Origin: Dioscorea cayenensis subsp. rotundata
Taxonomy: Eukaryota > Streptophyta > Magnoliopsida > Dioscoreales > Dioscoreaceae
NCBI RefSeq assembly: GCF_009730915.1
Contig: NC_052482.1
Location: forward strand, 20,552,345-20,616,344
Direction of reading: 5' to 3'
Length of the DNA: 64,000 nt
The notes beneath the pieces were generated by a model. It worked only from the letters and a program-made list of their open reading frames with translations, was not told the origin of the DNA and searched no databases. This document shows positions 20,782 through 32,600 of this stretch, one piece after another; position 1 is the stretch's first letter, and each line of letters opens with the position of its first letter. The position numbers and the translations under genes were made by a program.

Positions 20782-23353
20782 ACCCCGCATTCGTAGTGAT
20801 GGGACTTGGATTGAAGGCAATTTTGAAATTGGGAAAGTTTTTACCGATCATTTTCAAGCTCTTCTTGGCACCCCAATTACTCATAGATTCTTACTAAATT
20901 GGCAATATCTATTTGATTTCAAGGATAGAGTTGATCTCTCTCCTCTAGAAATTCCTTTCACCACTGATGAAATTAAGAACGTTGTGTTTGGTTTAAATGC
21001 GGATAAGGCCCCCGGCCCAGATGGTTTCCCAATATTCTTCTTCCAAAAACACTGGAATTTCATTCAAGAGGACCTTATTAAACTTTGTGGTGACTTTTAT
21101 AACGGCTCTATTAACTTTGAACGCATTAATTGGGTCCACATTGCTCTTATTGCCAAAACTAAATCTCCAACTGAGGCCTCTGATTTCAGACCCATCAGTC
21201 TCATAAACTCTACTTGCAAAATCATCTCAAAGATTCTCGCCTCAAGATTAAGTCAAGTGATTAATTCCCTAGTTGATGATTCTCAATCTGGATTCATCAA
21301 GGGCAGATGCATTGCTGATAACATTATTGCTGCCCAGGAAGTGATCTTTAATCTTCAAAAAAAAGAAAGTTCTTGGCTTTGCTTTTAAAATCGATTTTGC
21401 GAAAGCCTTTGACTCACTAGACTGGAATTTCCTCCTGGAGATTCTAGCAGCAAGAGGCTTTGGCAATCGTTGGTTTAATTGGATTCATACCATTCTCAAC
21501 TCTGCTAAAACACAAATTCTTATCAATGGGACTACCCAAGGGTATATTTGCTGCAAAAGGGGCTTACGACAAGGCGATCCTCTTTCACCCCTCCTTTTTG
21601 CCCTAGCAGCTGACACCCTTAGTGCTATGTTCAACCATGCTATCAAATCCAAAGTGTTGATTGGTGTCCAAATTGATCAGTTAAATAGCATCTGTCATTT
21701 ACAATATGCAGATGACTTAATCATTTTTTCAGCTGGTGGACACGATGATCTTCGAATAATCAAACTAATACTTTATCTATATGAAGGTTGTTCTGGTCTA
21801 TCTATTAATTATTCGAAGAGTTGCTTGTATTCCACAAATTATAGTTTTCAACCACACCTTTCCTCTGCAAGAATTCTTAATTGCAGTAGGGATTGTCTTC
21901 CAATTACATACCTAGGTGTCCCTCTTTCTGGAAGAAGGCCTAGATGACTTGACTGGGAAAATCTTATTGAAGTTGTCCGATCTAGACTCACACCCTGGAA
22001 ATCATTATACCTTTCTCTTGGAGGTCGTCTTACCCTCATTAACTCAGTCTTATCAACACTCCCAGTTTATTGGATGTCGGTATTCAAGCTCCCAGCCTGG
22101 GTCATCCATGAGATGGATAAGATTAGGAGAGACTTCTTATGGAAAGGACCGGATCTTGGCCCAAAGGGAATTAGACTGATTGCTTGGAAAAGGATTTGTC
22201 GTCCTCGTAATATGGGTGGCTGGGGAATTCTTGATCTTTAGGAGTTCAACAAAGCTTTACTTGGAAAATGGTGGTGGAAGATCACAACTATACAGAACTC
22301 TTGTTGGTCCAAAATCATCAAGGACAACTACCCTATTATCGGATCTCCTGATTTCTTATTTCAACACCCACCAAGAAATAAATCCTTCTTTTGGGCAGGA
22401 GTTAACACCATTCTACCTTCCTTCCGATCATGCATCAATTTTCAAGAGAGCTCTTATTCCTGGCCTCTTGAAAAAAAGGTGTTTTTTATGTTAAATCCTT
22501 CTACATGTTCTTAATTGATGGAGGTCTTCGCAACCAACTTTACTCTCATTTCTGGAAAATCAAATCTCCAAGCAAAATTACTTTATTTTGTTGGCTGGTC
22601 AGGGAAAATAAAATTCTTACCCTTGATAATATTTTCAATAAGGGTTGCAATCCAAATGCTACTGACACATGCTTTCTTTGTCATAATAGCTCGGAAACAG
22701 TGGAACACCTGTTTCTTGATTGTATTTATGCAGAGCGAATTTTGTCCTTTTTTAGACAAATTCTCACAACTTAGTCTTAACCTTCCTCAGTATCCATTAT
22801 TTGGACCGACTGGATCCCCTCTTTGACCTCTTCTCTTAGGAACCTGTGGGACCTCTGTTCTAGAGTCATCATCTGGAATATCTGGCTTGAGCTAAACAAT
22901 CGGATTTTTAACTTTACTTGTTCTTCTATTTTTACAATTTTATACAAGTCCGCTAATATGCTACTTTCCTAGCTTTCAACAAATTCTGAGTCGCATCAAT
23001 AGGAAATCTCCGAGGCCTCGCAGAGGATCAAGCGCTCCCTCAACTTCCTGAACACTAGACCTTCAGATTTTATTGGCGATTCGGCGAACACTGCTGATCC
23101 AGAGTAGTTCCCCTCTTCCTGTAGCTGGGCAAGCCTGTGTCTCCAGATGGTAGCCTTCGCCTGTCCAGCTTGCTTTCTTTTAGCTTCTATTTTCACGTTG
23201 TTGTTCTGTACTGCCTCTATTTTACTCATCTCTGGTGAGGATTTCTGGCAGTTCTTCTCTTTTTAGTTCTTTGTTTGCTGTCTTTTCCCCTTTGTGTTTC
23301 CATATATTCCTTCTTTTGCAATAAATCAGTGGTTTATCCACTTTTATCAAAAC
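20782..23353 (+). mobile_element. 5'-truncated LINE with reverse transcriptase, 18-bp target duplication
   Basis: A perfect 18-bp duplication taactagagtggctttat flanks it (20764-20781 and 23354-23371). The body begins inside ORF2 just before RT. It encodes NADKAPGPDGFP (about 21000), DFRPISLINSTCKIISKILA, QSGFIKGRCIADNI, a frameshift in an A-run near 21360, then KAFDSLDW, LRQGDPLSPLLFALAAD and YADDLIIFS (about 21705). Stops interrupt near 21945 and 22240. A C-terminal zinc knuckle CFLCHNSSETVEHLFLDC lies at about 22670-22720. The 3' end is a 'cagtggtttatccac' hairpin and 'ttttatcaaaa'. The endonuclease is absent through truncation. Confidence 0.93.
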
Positions 23354-23424
23354 TAACTAGAGTGGCTTTATTTAAAGCTAGTTATACAATGACAGTTTAG
23401 AAGCAAATAGTACTCTACCACTAA

Positions 23425-26400
23425 TTACATTGATTTCATCACAACCAAAGCCCTTTTGATTTTGGATACAGTGACTATTATTTTTACGTACATCATATCA
23501 TACATGTGGTCCAAAAACCTAAAATAAAAGTGCCTCCAATCTTTTTTGAATAGTAGTATTCCCCACACTATCCAAAACCCAATAACAAATCCTGACATCA
23601 AACCAATGTAAAACCAAATAGGCAGATCATCTTTATCATCTTCATCTTCTTGATCATCAACATGGCTATTTGATTTTGGCTCATCACTTGTGCAATTCTT
23701 ACTTAGAGGAGCTCCACAAAGATTAATATTACCAGCATAAATAGATGGATCATTGAAAGTGGTCAATTGGCTACAATATGGGATTTTTCCACATAAGTTA
23801 TTGTGTGATAGATTTAAGCTTTCTAAAAAATGTAATGTAGAAAGACTAGGAGGAATTGGTCCGATGAGCTTATTTCTAGAGAGATCGAGAGATTCCAATG
23901 ATTGCATTAGACCAATATCATCCGGGATCTCACCTGACAAATTATTACATGATAAATCCAAATTTTGTAATCCAACTAGGTTGACTATTTCTTTTGGGAT
24001 TTGGCCTGACAGATTATTTGCAGAGAGATCTATAAATTTGAGAGATGAAAGAGTGACTCCAAATTGGAGTTCCATTCCTTTTGTTGACACGGTAATCATA
24101 ACCACAAGCACTTCTGATATTTTAATGGAAAACTTTGCTCCACCATGCATACTAGAATTTATCATGCTTGTGAAGTTGCCATATGATGGTGGTATGCTTC
24201 CAGTAAATAAGTTGTGGGAAAGATCTAAAAAATGAAGTGACATGAGATTGGATAATAGAGGCAAGTTACCTTAGAAATTATTTTTTTTCAAGGTCAAGAT
24301 CATCAATGAAGTCATGGTTTCTCCCACCCAACTAGGAAAGTCTCCGGATAACTTGTTGTGATCAAGAGCAAGAGTGGTAACATAAATGCACTTTTTCGGG
24401 AATGATGGAAACTCTCCGTGTAGTTGGTTGTTGCTTAAGTGCAACACTTGTAAAGATTGTGAGGAACTTATGAGAGAATCTGGAGCCTTACCTGCTAGTG
24501 AGTTGTTTGCCAAGATGAGGTATCTTAGGTGCGTCAAATTGTTCCAACAATTTGGGATTGGTCCTTCCAAATGATTGTTGGAGAAGTCCAATAACACAAG
24601 GTCCACCAAATTACAAAGAGAGTTCGGAATACCACCGGATAAATTGTTTGAAGATAAAGAAAGGAAAGTGAGCTGAGGTCTTATTCCTCCAAAGTTTCCA
24701 AGATTTGAGGGAATCATTCCTGAAAAAGAGTTATTGCTCAAGTCCAGTGCACCAACCATAGGAGAAAAATAAGGAATAGATCCCTCAAAGCAATTGGAAC
24801 TAAGAAATATTCTCAAACTATATTCTCCAGCTTGTAAACGTTGAGGCAGCTGTCCGTTGATCTCATTGTTGCTGAGATCTAAGAAGCTGAGAATGTGTGT
24901 GTTGTTCCAGAACCAATCAGGTATTGAATCCTTGATTCCAGTATTGGATAGGACCAGATGTTTAAGAGTCACTTGGTTGGCTAGCCAAAGTGGAAATTTC
25001 GGCCCAACCTGACCATGATGTAGGTTTACTTCGAAAGCCTGAAACACTGGAATCCAATTAGTGCTAATATTGAGTGCCAAATTGGTATAGTCAAGGATTA
25101 GGTATTTGAGGCTTGTGAGATGGGCCAAGTGAGTTTCGGTGATAACAGAGTTGTAGTTGAAGTTGTTACTAAGATCGAATGTAATCAAATTTGAGAGTTG
25201 CGACAAATTTTCTGGGGCAGGACCATTTAGTTCATTACCTCCAAGAAGCAAATATTGTAGTTCCGAGAGGTTTCCCAGAGATGCAGGGACTGAGCCATTT
25301 AATGCATTGTCGCTAAGAGACAAATATTGCAATCTTGAGAGTCTTCCCAGAGATGCAGGTATGGAGCCAATTAATGCATTTGCTGCAAGATCCAAATATT
25401 GCAATCCTGAGAGTCTTCCAAGGGATGCAGGGATGGAGCCATTTAAAGCATTATCCCGAAGATCCAAATGTTGCAAGCTTGAGAGTCTTCCCAGGGATTT
25501 AGGGATGAAGCCATTTAATGCATTGCTATAAAGATACAATTCTTGCAGTTGTGACAGTTTGCCAATAGGTGCAGGAATGGAGCTGTGAAGGTTATTTGTA
25601 GAAAGATCAAGAGAAGTGAGATTTATGAGTTCACCCAACCAATCTGGCAAAGGACCCTGTAGTGAGCTATTTCGAAAATAAAGCACATTCAAATTTAGGT
25701 TGATGCATCTAGAGAATGCATCTCTGAATTCATTCAAGCTCTTCCCCACAAAAGTGCCATCCAAGTAGAGCCCCTGGAGATTGCAGAGATTACCAAATCC
25801 TCTTGGCATATCACCAGAAATTCCTTCATTGCCGCGCAAATCCAGAAATTGAAGAGAACTTGCGTTTCCAACAGAAGAAGGGATGGAGCCGGCCAACCCA
25901 GTGGAGTACATGTTGAGATCACATAGGCTGGGCATTCTAAAGAGCCATTCTGGGATGCTAGTGTTGCCGAACATGTTGGAGCTGATATCCATGACAACAA
26001 GGGAGGTGAAGTTGAGATATGGGAGAGACTCAGAGATGATGTTCATGCTGCATTCAAATAAATAAACCTCTTTTAAATGTTGAAGCTTGTTGAGTGATTG
26101 CATAACATTGTCCACACCAGAAAAGTTGACATGATCCATAAACAGGTATTCCAAAGAAGATAGACCAGATAGCCATTCAGCATCATCAACTTTGCTATAA
26201 CCACGTCCTTCCTCAGCATCTAGGTTGAGGTAACGCGGCCTTGTGAGATTACCGAGCTCGTGAGGTATGACACCAGTGAAGCCCGAGTAGCGGAGGTCGA
26301 GATAAACCAGGTTCTCCAACAAACCCAATAATTTTGGGATGGAGAAATTGACAAAGAAATTGTCACTAAGATCAAGGTATGTGAGGTGCTGGAGGACAAG

Positions 26401-26766
26401 AAGAGATTGACTAATGTTGCCTCTCAGGCCCCAATCAAGAGCGCCTTTGAGGTCAAGGCGGACGACGTGACCAGAATTGTTGTCACAGCGCACGCCATCC
26501 CAGTGGCAGCATTCATCAGTTTGATCACCCCATGACGAGATGGGATAAATCTTGTGATATGTCATTTGGGCTTTGAATGTGAGGAGGGCGTCTCGTTCCT
26601 CCTTGATGCAGTCTCTACTAGTAATATTACTAGTGCTAGTAGTAGCACTGCTAGTGATGAAGGGCAATATCAAAGCAAGACATAATAATGATAATAGGAA
26701 CAATACTTGTTGTTGTGGGAAAAGGAATATGAGTGGTGACGATGCCTTGCAGCCAGCAGATTCCAT
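23425..26766 (-). pseudogene. RLP2: LRR receptor-like protein with one internal stop codon
   Basis: Same architecture as its neighbours: signal peptide (about 18-40), LRRNT_2 with C53, C86, C87 and C94, LRRs including the HLAHLTSL and KFPLWLANQ segments, C-terminal cysteine cap, acidic strip, membrane helix with GxxxGxxxG and a basic tail ending VVMKSM. The frame is open throughout except for TAA at 24271-24273 (codon 832), where sister genes encode Ser in NNFSGNLP. The frame continues unchanged on the other side. The product would be an 831-residue ectodomain without anchor. The start MESAGCK matches sister starts; an in-frame ATG 9 codons upstream is less likely because it lies outside the shared alignment. 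A LINE sits 54 bp past the final stop. Confidence 0.9.
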
Positions 26767-26810
26767 TGATGTTGGATCTCTTGTGCTCAACATTCATTTG
26801 CCTCTTACCT

Positions 26811-26820
26811 CATTTATATG
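26811..26820 (-). promoter_or_regulatory. RLP2 TATA box
   Basis: The minus strand reads CATATAAATG about 45-55 bp upstream of the ATG. The conserved upstream block follows at 26846-26862 (ttagaaaactcgactt). Confidence 0.6.
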
Positions 26821-27088
26821 CATACAAGAGACTATTGCGTACGCCTTAGAAAACTCGACTTCCAAAATTTAATTTTTGTATTAGATATAAAAAGATCATC
26901 TTTTTTTTTTTTAATAAAATTGGTAAATTATATTCACTCAAGTAAATTAATTATCTAACAAAATAAAAAATTGGACTTTATGTGGTGATCTAAATCATTT
27001 AAAAGTTTGTATTTTTATAGTAATTATTTTTTAATATTTTTTTTAGCTTTCACATCACAAATAATTCATCGACAATATGTGCCTAAAT

Positions 27089-27242
27089 GTCAAAGTCAAG
27101 CAAAGATAATTAAAAGTTAAAAGAGGTGACGGTCAACTTTGAAAAAAAGTGGATAAAACCACTCGTTTATTGAAAAATAAGAAAGACAGCCCGGGAAAAA
27201 CAAAGCAGGCTAAGAGTTCTCACAAGAAGTGACGGTCAACTT
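27089..27242. promoter_or_regulatory. W-box cluster upstream of RLP2
   Basis: GTCAA (TTGAC on the other strand) at 27089-27093 and 27095-27099, and GGTCAA (TTGACC) at 27131-27136 and 27234-27239. W boxes are the binding core of WRKY factors, which act in plant defence. The last two are copies of one site made by a transposon target duplication. Function is inferred from motif and place only. Confidence 0.4.
27140..27228 (-). mobile_element. Short 5'-truncated LINE tail in the RLP2 promoter
   Basis: An 89-bp insert flanked by a perfect 14-bp duplication gtgacggtcaactt (27126-27139 and 27229-27242). On the minus strand it ends in the LINE signature (cgagtggttttatccac, then an A-rich tail). Confidence 0.85.
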
Positions 27243-27639
27243 AATGCATGGAATAGTTAACACTAAATCTGGAATAGCTTAACTTGAATTTTTTACTAAA
27301 GAGATTTATTACAATTAGAGAGATTCTATCTAGTGATACACATAAATGAAAGAGAAGTGTTGGCCTAGAAATAATTAAAATAAATTAAAATTTTCACCAA
27401 TAGGACCCCTAGAAATTTGTCCCCAAAAAAAATTAATAAAAAAAAATTATGACATCCTGGTGAGAAACAACCATAATGTTTTGTATAGACTTTACAAGAT
27501 GGTTAGATTTTTTTTTTTTTTAAAAGAAAAAAGGGATTACATTGCTAAACAAAAATCCAAATTCTTGAGGTAAGAAAAATTTAAAGCTATCAAGTCACAA
27601 AAAATTTCTCACAAATCAGTAGTTTTTCAACCAACAAGT
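27243..27639. other. RLP2 upstream flank, no gene
   Basis: AT-rich intergenic backbone resembling 6040-6420 and 52410-52700 ('agagattttat', 'agtgttgg.at'). No coding sequence seen. Confidence 0.4.
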
Positions 27640-29188
27640 AATTTTATATCATGCTTAGAACATTTTTTATAGCATTTGCGATCTTTCTGTTACACCGAGA
27701 AGGGACATGGACGGTTGATTTAGAGAGATTGGAATTTTGACTAGTGATGCCCTTGTAGACACATCATGCTGCAGAACATGAAGCCTTAGTAATTACAATA
27801 ATAAGGTCCTTTGTGAAAAAAAAATTACAATAATAATGTCATCAATGAACATAAGATGGTTGAAATTCCTATTTAACCTATCATCAAAGCTAGGAACCAT
27901 CTTCAATCTTTGAGCAAAATTAATATAAGGATGGCCGCGAGGTTTGGATGATATGAGGAAAGGGAAGAGGGAGAGAGGATCTCCCTAACTATCTAATGCC
28001 CCTTAATTACTACTAGAGATCCAACGGTTGGGTTGACCACTAATTAAATCAATAGATGACATATAATTTTGCATCCACTCAACCCATAAGCCCAAAAAAT
28101 TCATCTTTCTAAGGGTAGCAAGAACAACTTTTCACTCTATGGTATCATACAATTTCTCAATGTCTAACTTGACAATCATCCTAGGGGGATACTAGTACGT
28201 GTCATTATTAATCGAGTGAGCAACTTCCTGAATCGTTATAATATTATTACAAGTAGATCTACCCTTAATAAAGCCACTTTGCTCTGTACCTGCTAGCTTG
28301 TGAATCACTTTTTTGAAATTATTGACTAAAATTTTTATAATAATTTTATAACAAACATTGCATAAAAAAATTAGTCTAAAATCTGAAACAAATATGAGGG
28401 ATTCCACTTTGGGATAAGAGCAATACAAGTCTTCCCCCAAGATTTGATCATTTTAGTAGTCTGAAAAAAAAAACATATATGACAACTTGGAAAAGGTAAT
28501 CACTCACTCCGTTCCAGTAAGATATGTAGAAATCAACACTTATTCCATCTAGGTCAGAGCGGATGCCAGAGTCGCAGATATTCCCTGTGATTTAGAGCAC
28601 AACGCAGAGCAAGAGTAGTTCTATTCACCTTGCAGTTAAGACAGCCCTGTGTCACCAAACGGTTACCTTCGCCAGTCTTGCTATATTCTTCTTCTGTATC
28701 TCTTTCTTTTCTACTTCCTTCCTTTCCTAGCTTTTTACTCACTTCTGGTGAGGGTACTGTTTTTCAGTCTATAACTGTCTATCTTCTTTTCTAGCTGTCC
28801 TATTTTGTTGTATTTCTTTTTTTTTTTCTTCAATAAATCAGTGGTTCATCCACTTTATTCAAAAAAATCTGGTTTGATCAAGAAATTCTTATCAGTTATC
28901 ATCACACGAAAGAACATTAAAATCATTTGACATAGTGTTAAGAACAAAATCCAAAGAGTAATTTGAAGTAGTCCACAACTTTGAGTAAAATCCAGAAAAC
29001 AAGTTTCGATTTTTTTTTTAGTATTGAAAACATTACCAAACTTATCCGAAATAGTAGTATTAAGCCTACTCTTATGTTTACGAATCTAGACAGAGTTGTG
29101 AAAAAACTGGTGTTGAGATTCCCGTGCTGACCAACATGAGACAGGTTCTCTGGGTCCAAAAGATCGAATTCCAGCAAAGACGGGCACT
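27640..29188 (-). mobile_element. Decayed LINE, minus strand, interrupted by another LINE tail
   Basis: The minus strand encodes, from right to left, endonuclease-region pieces (FDLLDPENLSHVGQHGNL, about 29100-29175), then RT: IALIPKVESLIFVSDFRLI and EQSGFIKGRSTCNNIITIQE (about 28190-28430), a GDPLSPF motif near 27975 and a FIDD motif near 27840. Many stops and deletions. It is split by the plus-strand LINE tail at about 28545-28867. Confidence 0.8.
28545..28867 (+). mobile_element. LINE 3' end nested in the older LINE
   Basis: Resembles the 3' UTR of the LINE at 23000-23353: 'ttccttcttttgcaata'-like run, 'tcttctggtgagg', and the terminal 'cagtggttcatccac' hairpin followed by an A-run. The left edge is approximate; no target duplication could be fixed. 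Confidence 0.65.
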
Positions 29189-29197
29189 ACGCCGATT

Positions 29198-29396
29198 TTT
29201 TTTTTTTTGAAAAGATGGATAAACCACTTCAATTAAAGAAAGAACAAGAACAAGAGTACATCACCCAGAGGGGGAAGAAAAGAGCAAACAAAACCAGCCA
29301 CACATACAAAACAAAACAAACCACAAGGAGTGGCAACCACCTACAGCCCCAGCAATCACCAAAACGGCAGAGGAGACCTCCACCAGAGATCAGGAC
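29198..29396 (-). mobile_element. LINE 3' tail nested in the older LINE
   Basis: A 199-bp insert flanked by acgccgatt (29189-29197 and 29397-29405). The minus strand ends with 'gaagtggtttatccatc' and an A-run. It interrupts the same older LINE's endonuclease region. Confidence 0.75.
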
Positions 29397-29541
29397 ACGC
29401 CGATTACACAAAGATCTCAAGACACAAGAATTTCACTAGTGGTGTTTTTTTTAGTATTAGAATATTCACATCATATTTCATTATTTTGTAAAGATGTGGG
29501 TAAGTTGTGCTGTCTTCTCAACTTAGTAAACCGCTTTCTTC

Positions 29542-29547
29542 CACGTG
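29542..29547 (+). promoter_or_regulatory. G-box upstream of amidase copy A
   Basis: CACGTG in ttccacgtggcgg, about 125 bp before the first ATG. Copy B keeps it (43889-43894); copy C has CACGCG (55731-55736). Confidence 0.5.
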
Positions 29548-29671
29548 GCGGAACATTACTTGTTTAGTACGGGAAAAAGATGCAAACCAAACTGCCCCAG
29601 TAGATAGTACCTCAGGAACACCAGACCAGGACTCCATCTCTCTCGCCGATCGAGTTCGGGGAACTCCTTCA

Positions 29672-32600
29672 ATGGCCTTGTCCCTCGCGCCAAATCCCAT
29701 TCATCGTTCCGGGGCCTTCAACTGCTCCATGGCGGCAGAGCTCGATCCGTGTGGGAGCCGTTCGTCTTCCCATCGATCGACACCTATTCTTCGATTCTAG
29801 TATCATTCTAGAATCTAGCTTGGTTTTCGTGTTAGATTTCATTGTCTTAGGCTGTGGAATCGTCAACACTTGATTTGATTTGATTTGGTAGGAACTAGGA
29901 AGCATCAGCTGCTGGTGTAAAGTTGCTTTGCTTTCCTTAGGCTTTCTCCTTTGTGTGCTACCGAGATGGTGAGTCTCTTGAGATTGCTGAACCTATCGAT
30001 GGAACTATTATGCATAGATATTGTTCTCTGGCAAGGTATTTGAAGTAGAAAGCCACGCTTTTTGTTTCAATAACAATGTACCTGTTGTTCGACCGTAAAT
30101 TGTGAATTTTTTCACACAATGTGAATGGTTTTTGAGGTGGTACTATCTCATGTTTGCAGATTTTGACCCCTTAAAAACTTTTGATTGGAAAGTAATATTG
30201 GAATTCTTCTCATGGTTATGTTTATTATAACCCAGTTGTATGCATGGATGGTCAGACTTTGTAAATAGTATTACATTATAAAGCTTTTGATTTTTTTTGT
30301 TTTGTGTTATTAAATATCGGACAAAATTAGATTGTAGATTATGTTGAAGTTCTCGTGAACTATGAGTTTGATGCTTCACAGAAGCTCTGGGTCATCTTGC
30401 TTACATGTATCCAGATATGTATATATGACAGAGAATCAAATTTTTGGTTATCTTCCAATAGAAAGGTTTAGATAACAAACACCTTTATAATACTCATGTT
30501 TTGGTGGATGGTACTGGGAGCATCAAAAGATTATATATTTAGATACTGTGTAAGACATCTTAGTCTTGACTCCTGACCCAAGCTTTGCTAACTTATTTGA
30601 GATGAATTAACTTTTATAAATAGATTTTTCCTTTTTGTTTATTAAGGTTTGATGTGGATGTCCCTGGGAACATGGTTTACAAGGAGAGTAATTTTACCAC
30701 ACCAGGTACATCGGCATTTTATTTGCTGGTTTTTTCTTATTTTGTACAATTTCATAGTACTATTAACTTCCCTGGGTTTCTTCTAGCTCTCTTTAGGTAT
30801 TTCTTTTTTAATTTTTTTTATTTATAAAATGGTAGAGTTTGGTTTGACATTGTTCAGTTGCCAATGTATCATGGAATTGAACCACCCTCTTGTGGCACTT
30901 CTGGCTGATACCAACATTAAGCTGTTCTAATAAACTTTAAATTTAATTTTTTTTTCAAATGGTATGTTGTTCAATGGGATCATACAGCACCCAAAGCAAA
31001 TACTGTTTGTGGAAGTTGTCTATTATGGCTGAAGATGGCCTACGTTTTTAGCTAATCAACTAAAATCCGTAAACTTAGTCAGTTTATGACCAATATCAGA
31101 ACTTCATTTCAGATTCTTCTCTTGAAATGTTGTGTTACTTTCTACTGTCTTCTCCTGTCAGAATACTTAATTCTATGCGTTATTTTCTTTTTTTTATGGA
31201 ATTATAATTAAATTTATTCGTCCTGTCTGCAACCTTCATATTGTTGTTCTTTCAGGTCATGATATTGTTGTGGAGGACAGGGGTGCTTGGGTCTTACAGT
31301 CTGTTATGAGTGAAGATTTCCTGAGCTATATCAGCTGTTATGGTTTCAACATAATGCCCAGGTGTGTATTTTGATAGTGAACTCCTCTATAGATGTCCTT
31401 TTTGATGGTGAACTCTTGTATTGATGTCTATCCATTCTTCACCATTTTTTTTTTTGGTCATTATTTTCCCTATGTCGTAAGTCTCTCACTTTGAGCTCTT
31501 GTAAATCAATTAAGGTTTTGTTGGTTCCTGCTGCTTTCACTACAACAAAAAACGCAATTTGCGACACATTTTTGCGACACAAAAAATAAAAAATGTGTTG
31601 CAAATCGCAATTTGCAACATAATCTGCGACACAATAAAATATATTGATTGACTATTAGATGGATTGACTAATTAATTAAATCCATATGCTACCGTATATA
31701 TGTAACATATTTGTCCTTCTAATATGTATATATATATATATATTATATAATGAAGAGTCGGTGGGCTTGTGTGCATGAAGTTATGAGTAAGAACTTCAAA
31801 ACTATGGTTTATAATTGTGCATGTGGTTTATCTTCTTTCTTATGATCATACCAATAATATGGAAGTTTTGTGCATTTATGATATAAATTGGGTAAAATTT
31901 TAATGTCAATACTAGTGAACTCCCAAAATGATGAGTCAAATTGTATATAATTTAACCCAAAAAAATTGTTCATCATGAAAACTATAATAATTCATCAAAT
32001 GACGCTCCACTATATATATATGCCCAAATTTTGCGACACAGTTTGCGACGCCAAAAACTCGTTGCAAATAATGTTTCGCAATTTGTGTCGCAAAGTAATT
32101 GCATGCTAGGTGCCAATATTTGCGACAACGTTTGGGACGCCAATAGATCGTTGCAAATAATGTGTTGCAACCTGTGTTGCAAACCATTATATGGAAGGTG
32201 CAAAAACTTTTGCGACAAAATTGGCGACATTCTTGGATGGTCATTTTTTTGCGACGTAATTTGGTTAAATTTGCAACATTTTTGATTTTTTGTCACAAAT
32301 GGTTGCAATTTGTGTCGCAAATTTGCGACACATTTATGTGTCGCAAATAGCATTTTTTCTTATAGTGTTTTACCAGAGTTACTGGGAGGCACACTGGGAA
32401 ATTTTTCTACATGCTCGGGTAATTGAGACTCAATGTTTTGTATTTTCTTTTACCTATTTACTTTTACTTTTCATGCTTCAATCAGCTGTTTTGGTCATAC
32501 AAGTGGTCAAGATATCAAAGGATTTTAAATAAGTAGATCACTTTTTTTTTGGTTAATGAGGACTTATCTGTTATGATTTAAAGGGGAAAACACCAAAAAT

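Noticed and set aside
31936-32353. Minus- and plus-strand open frames of 80-120 residues in the CACTA element
   Set aside because: They consist of translations of the subterminal TTTGCGACACA repeats, not a transposase.
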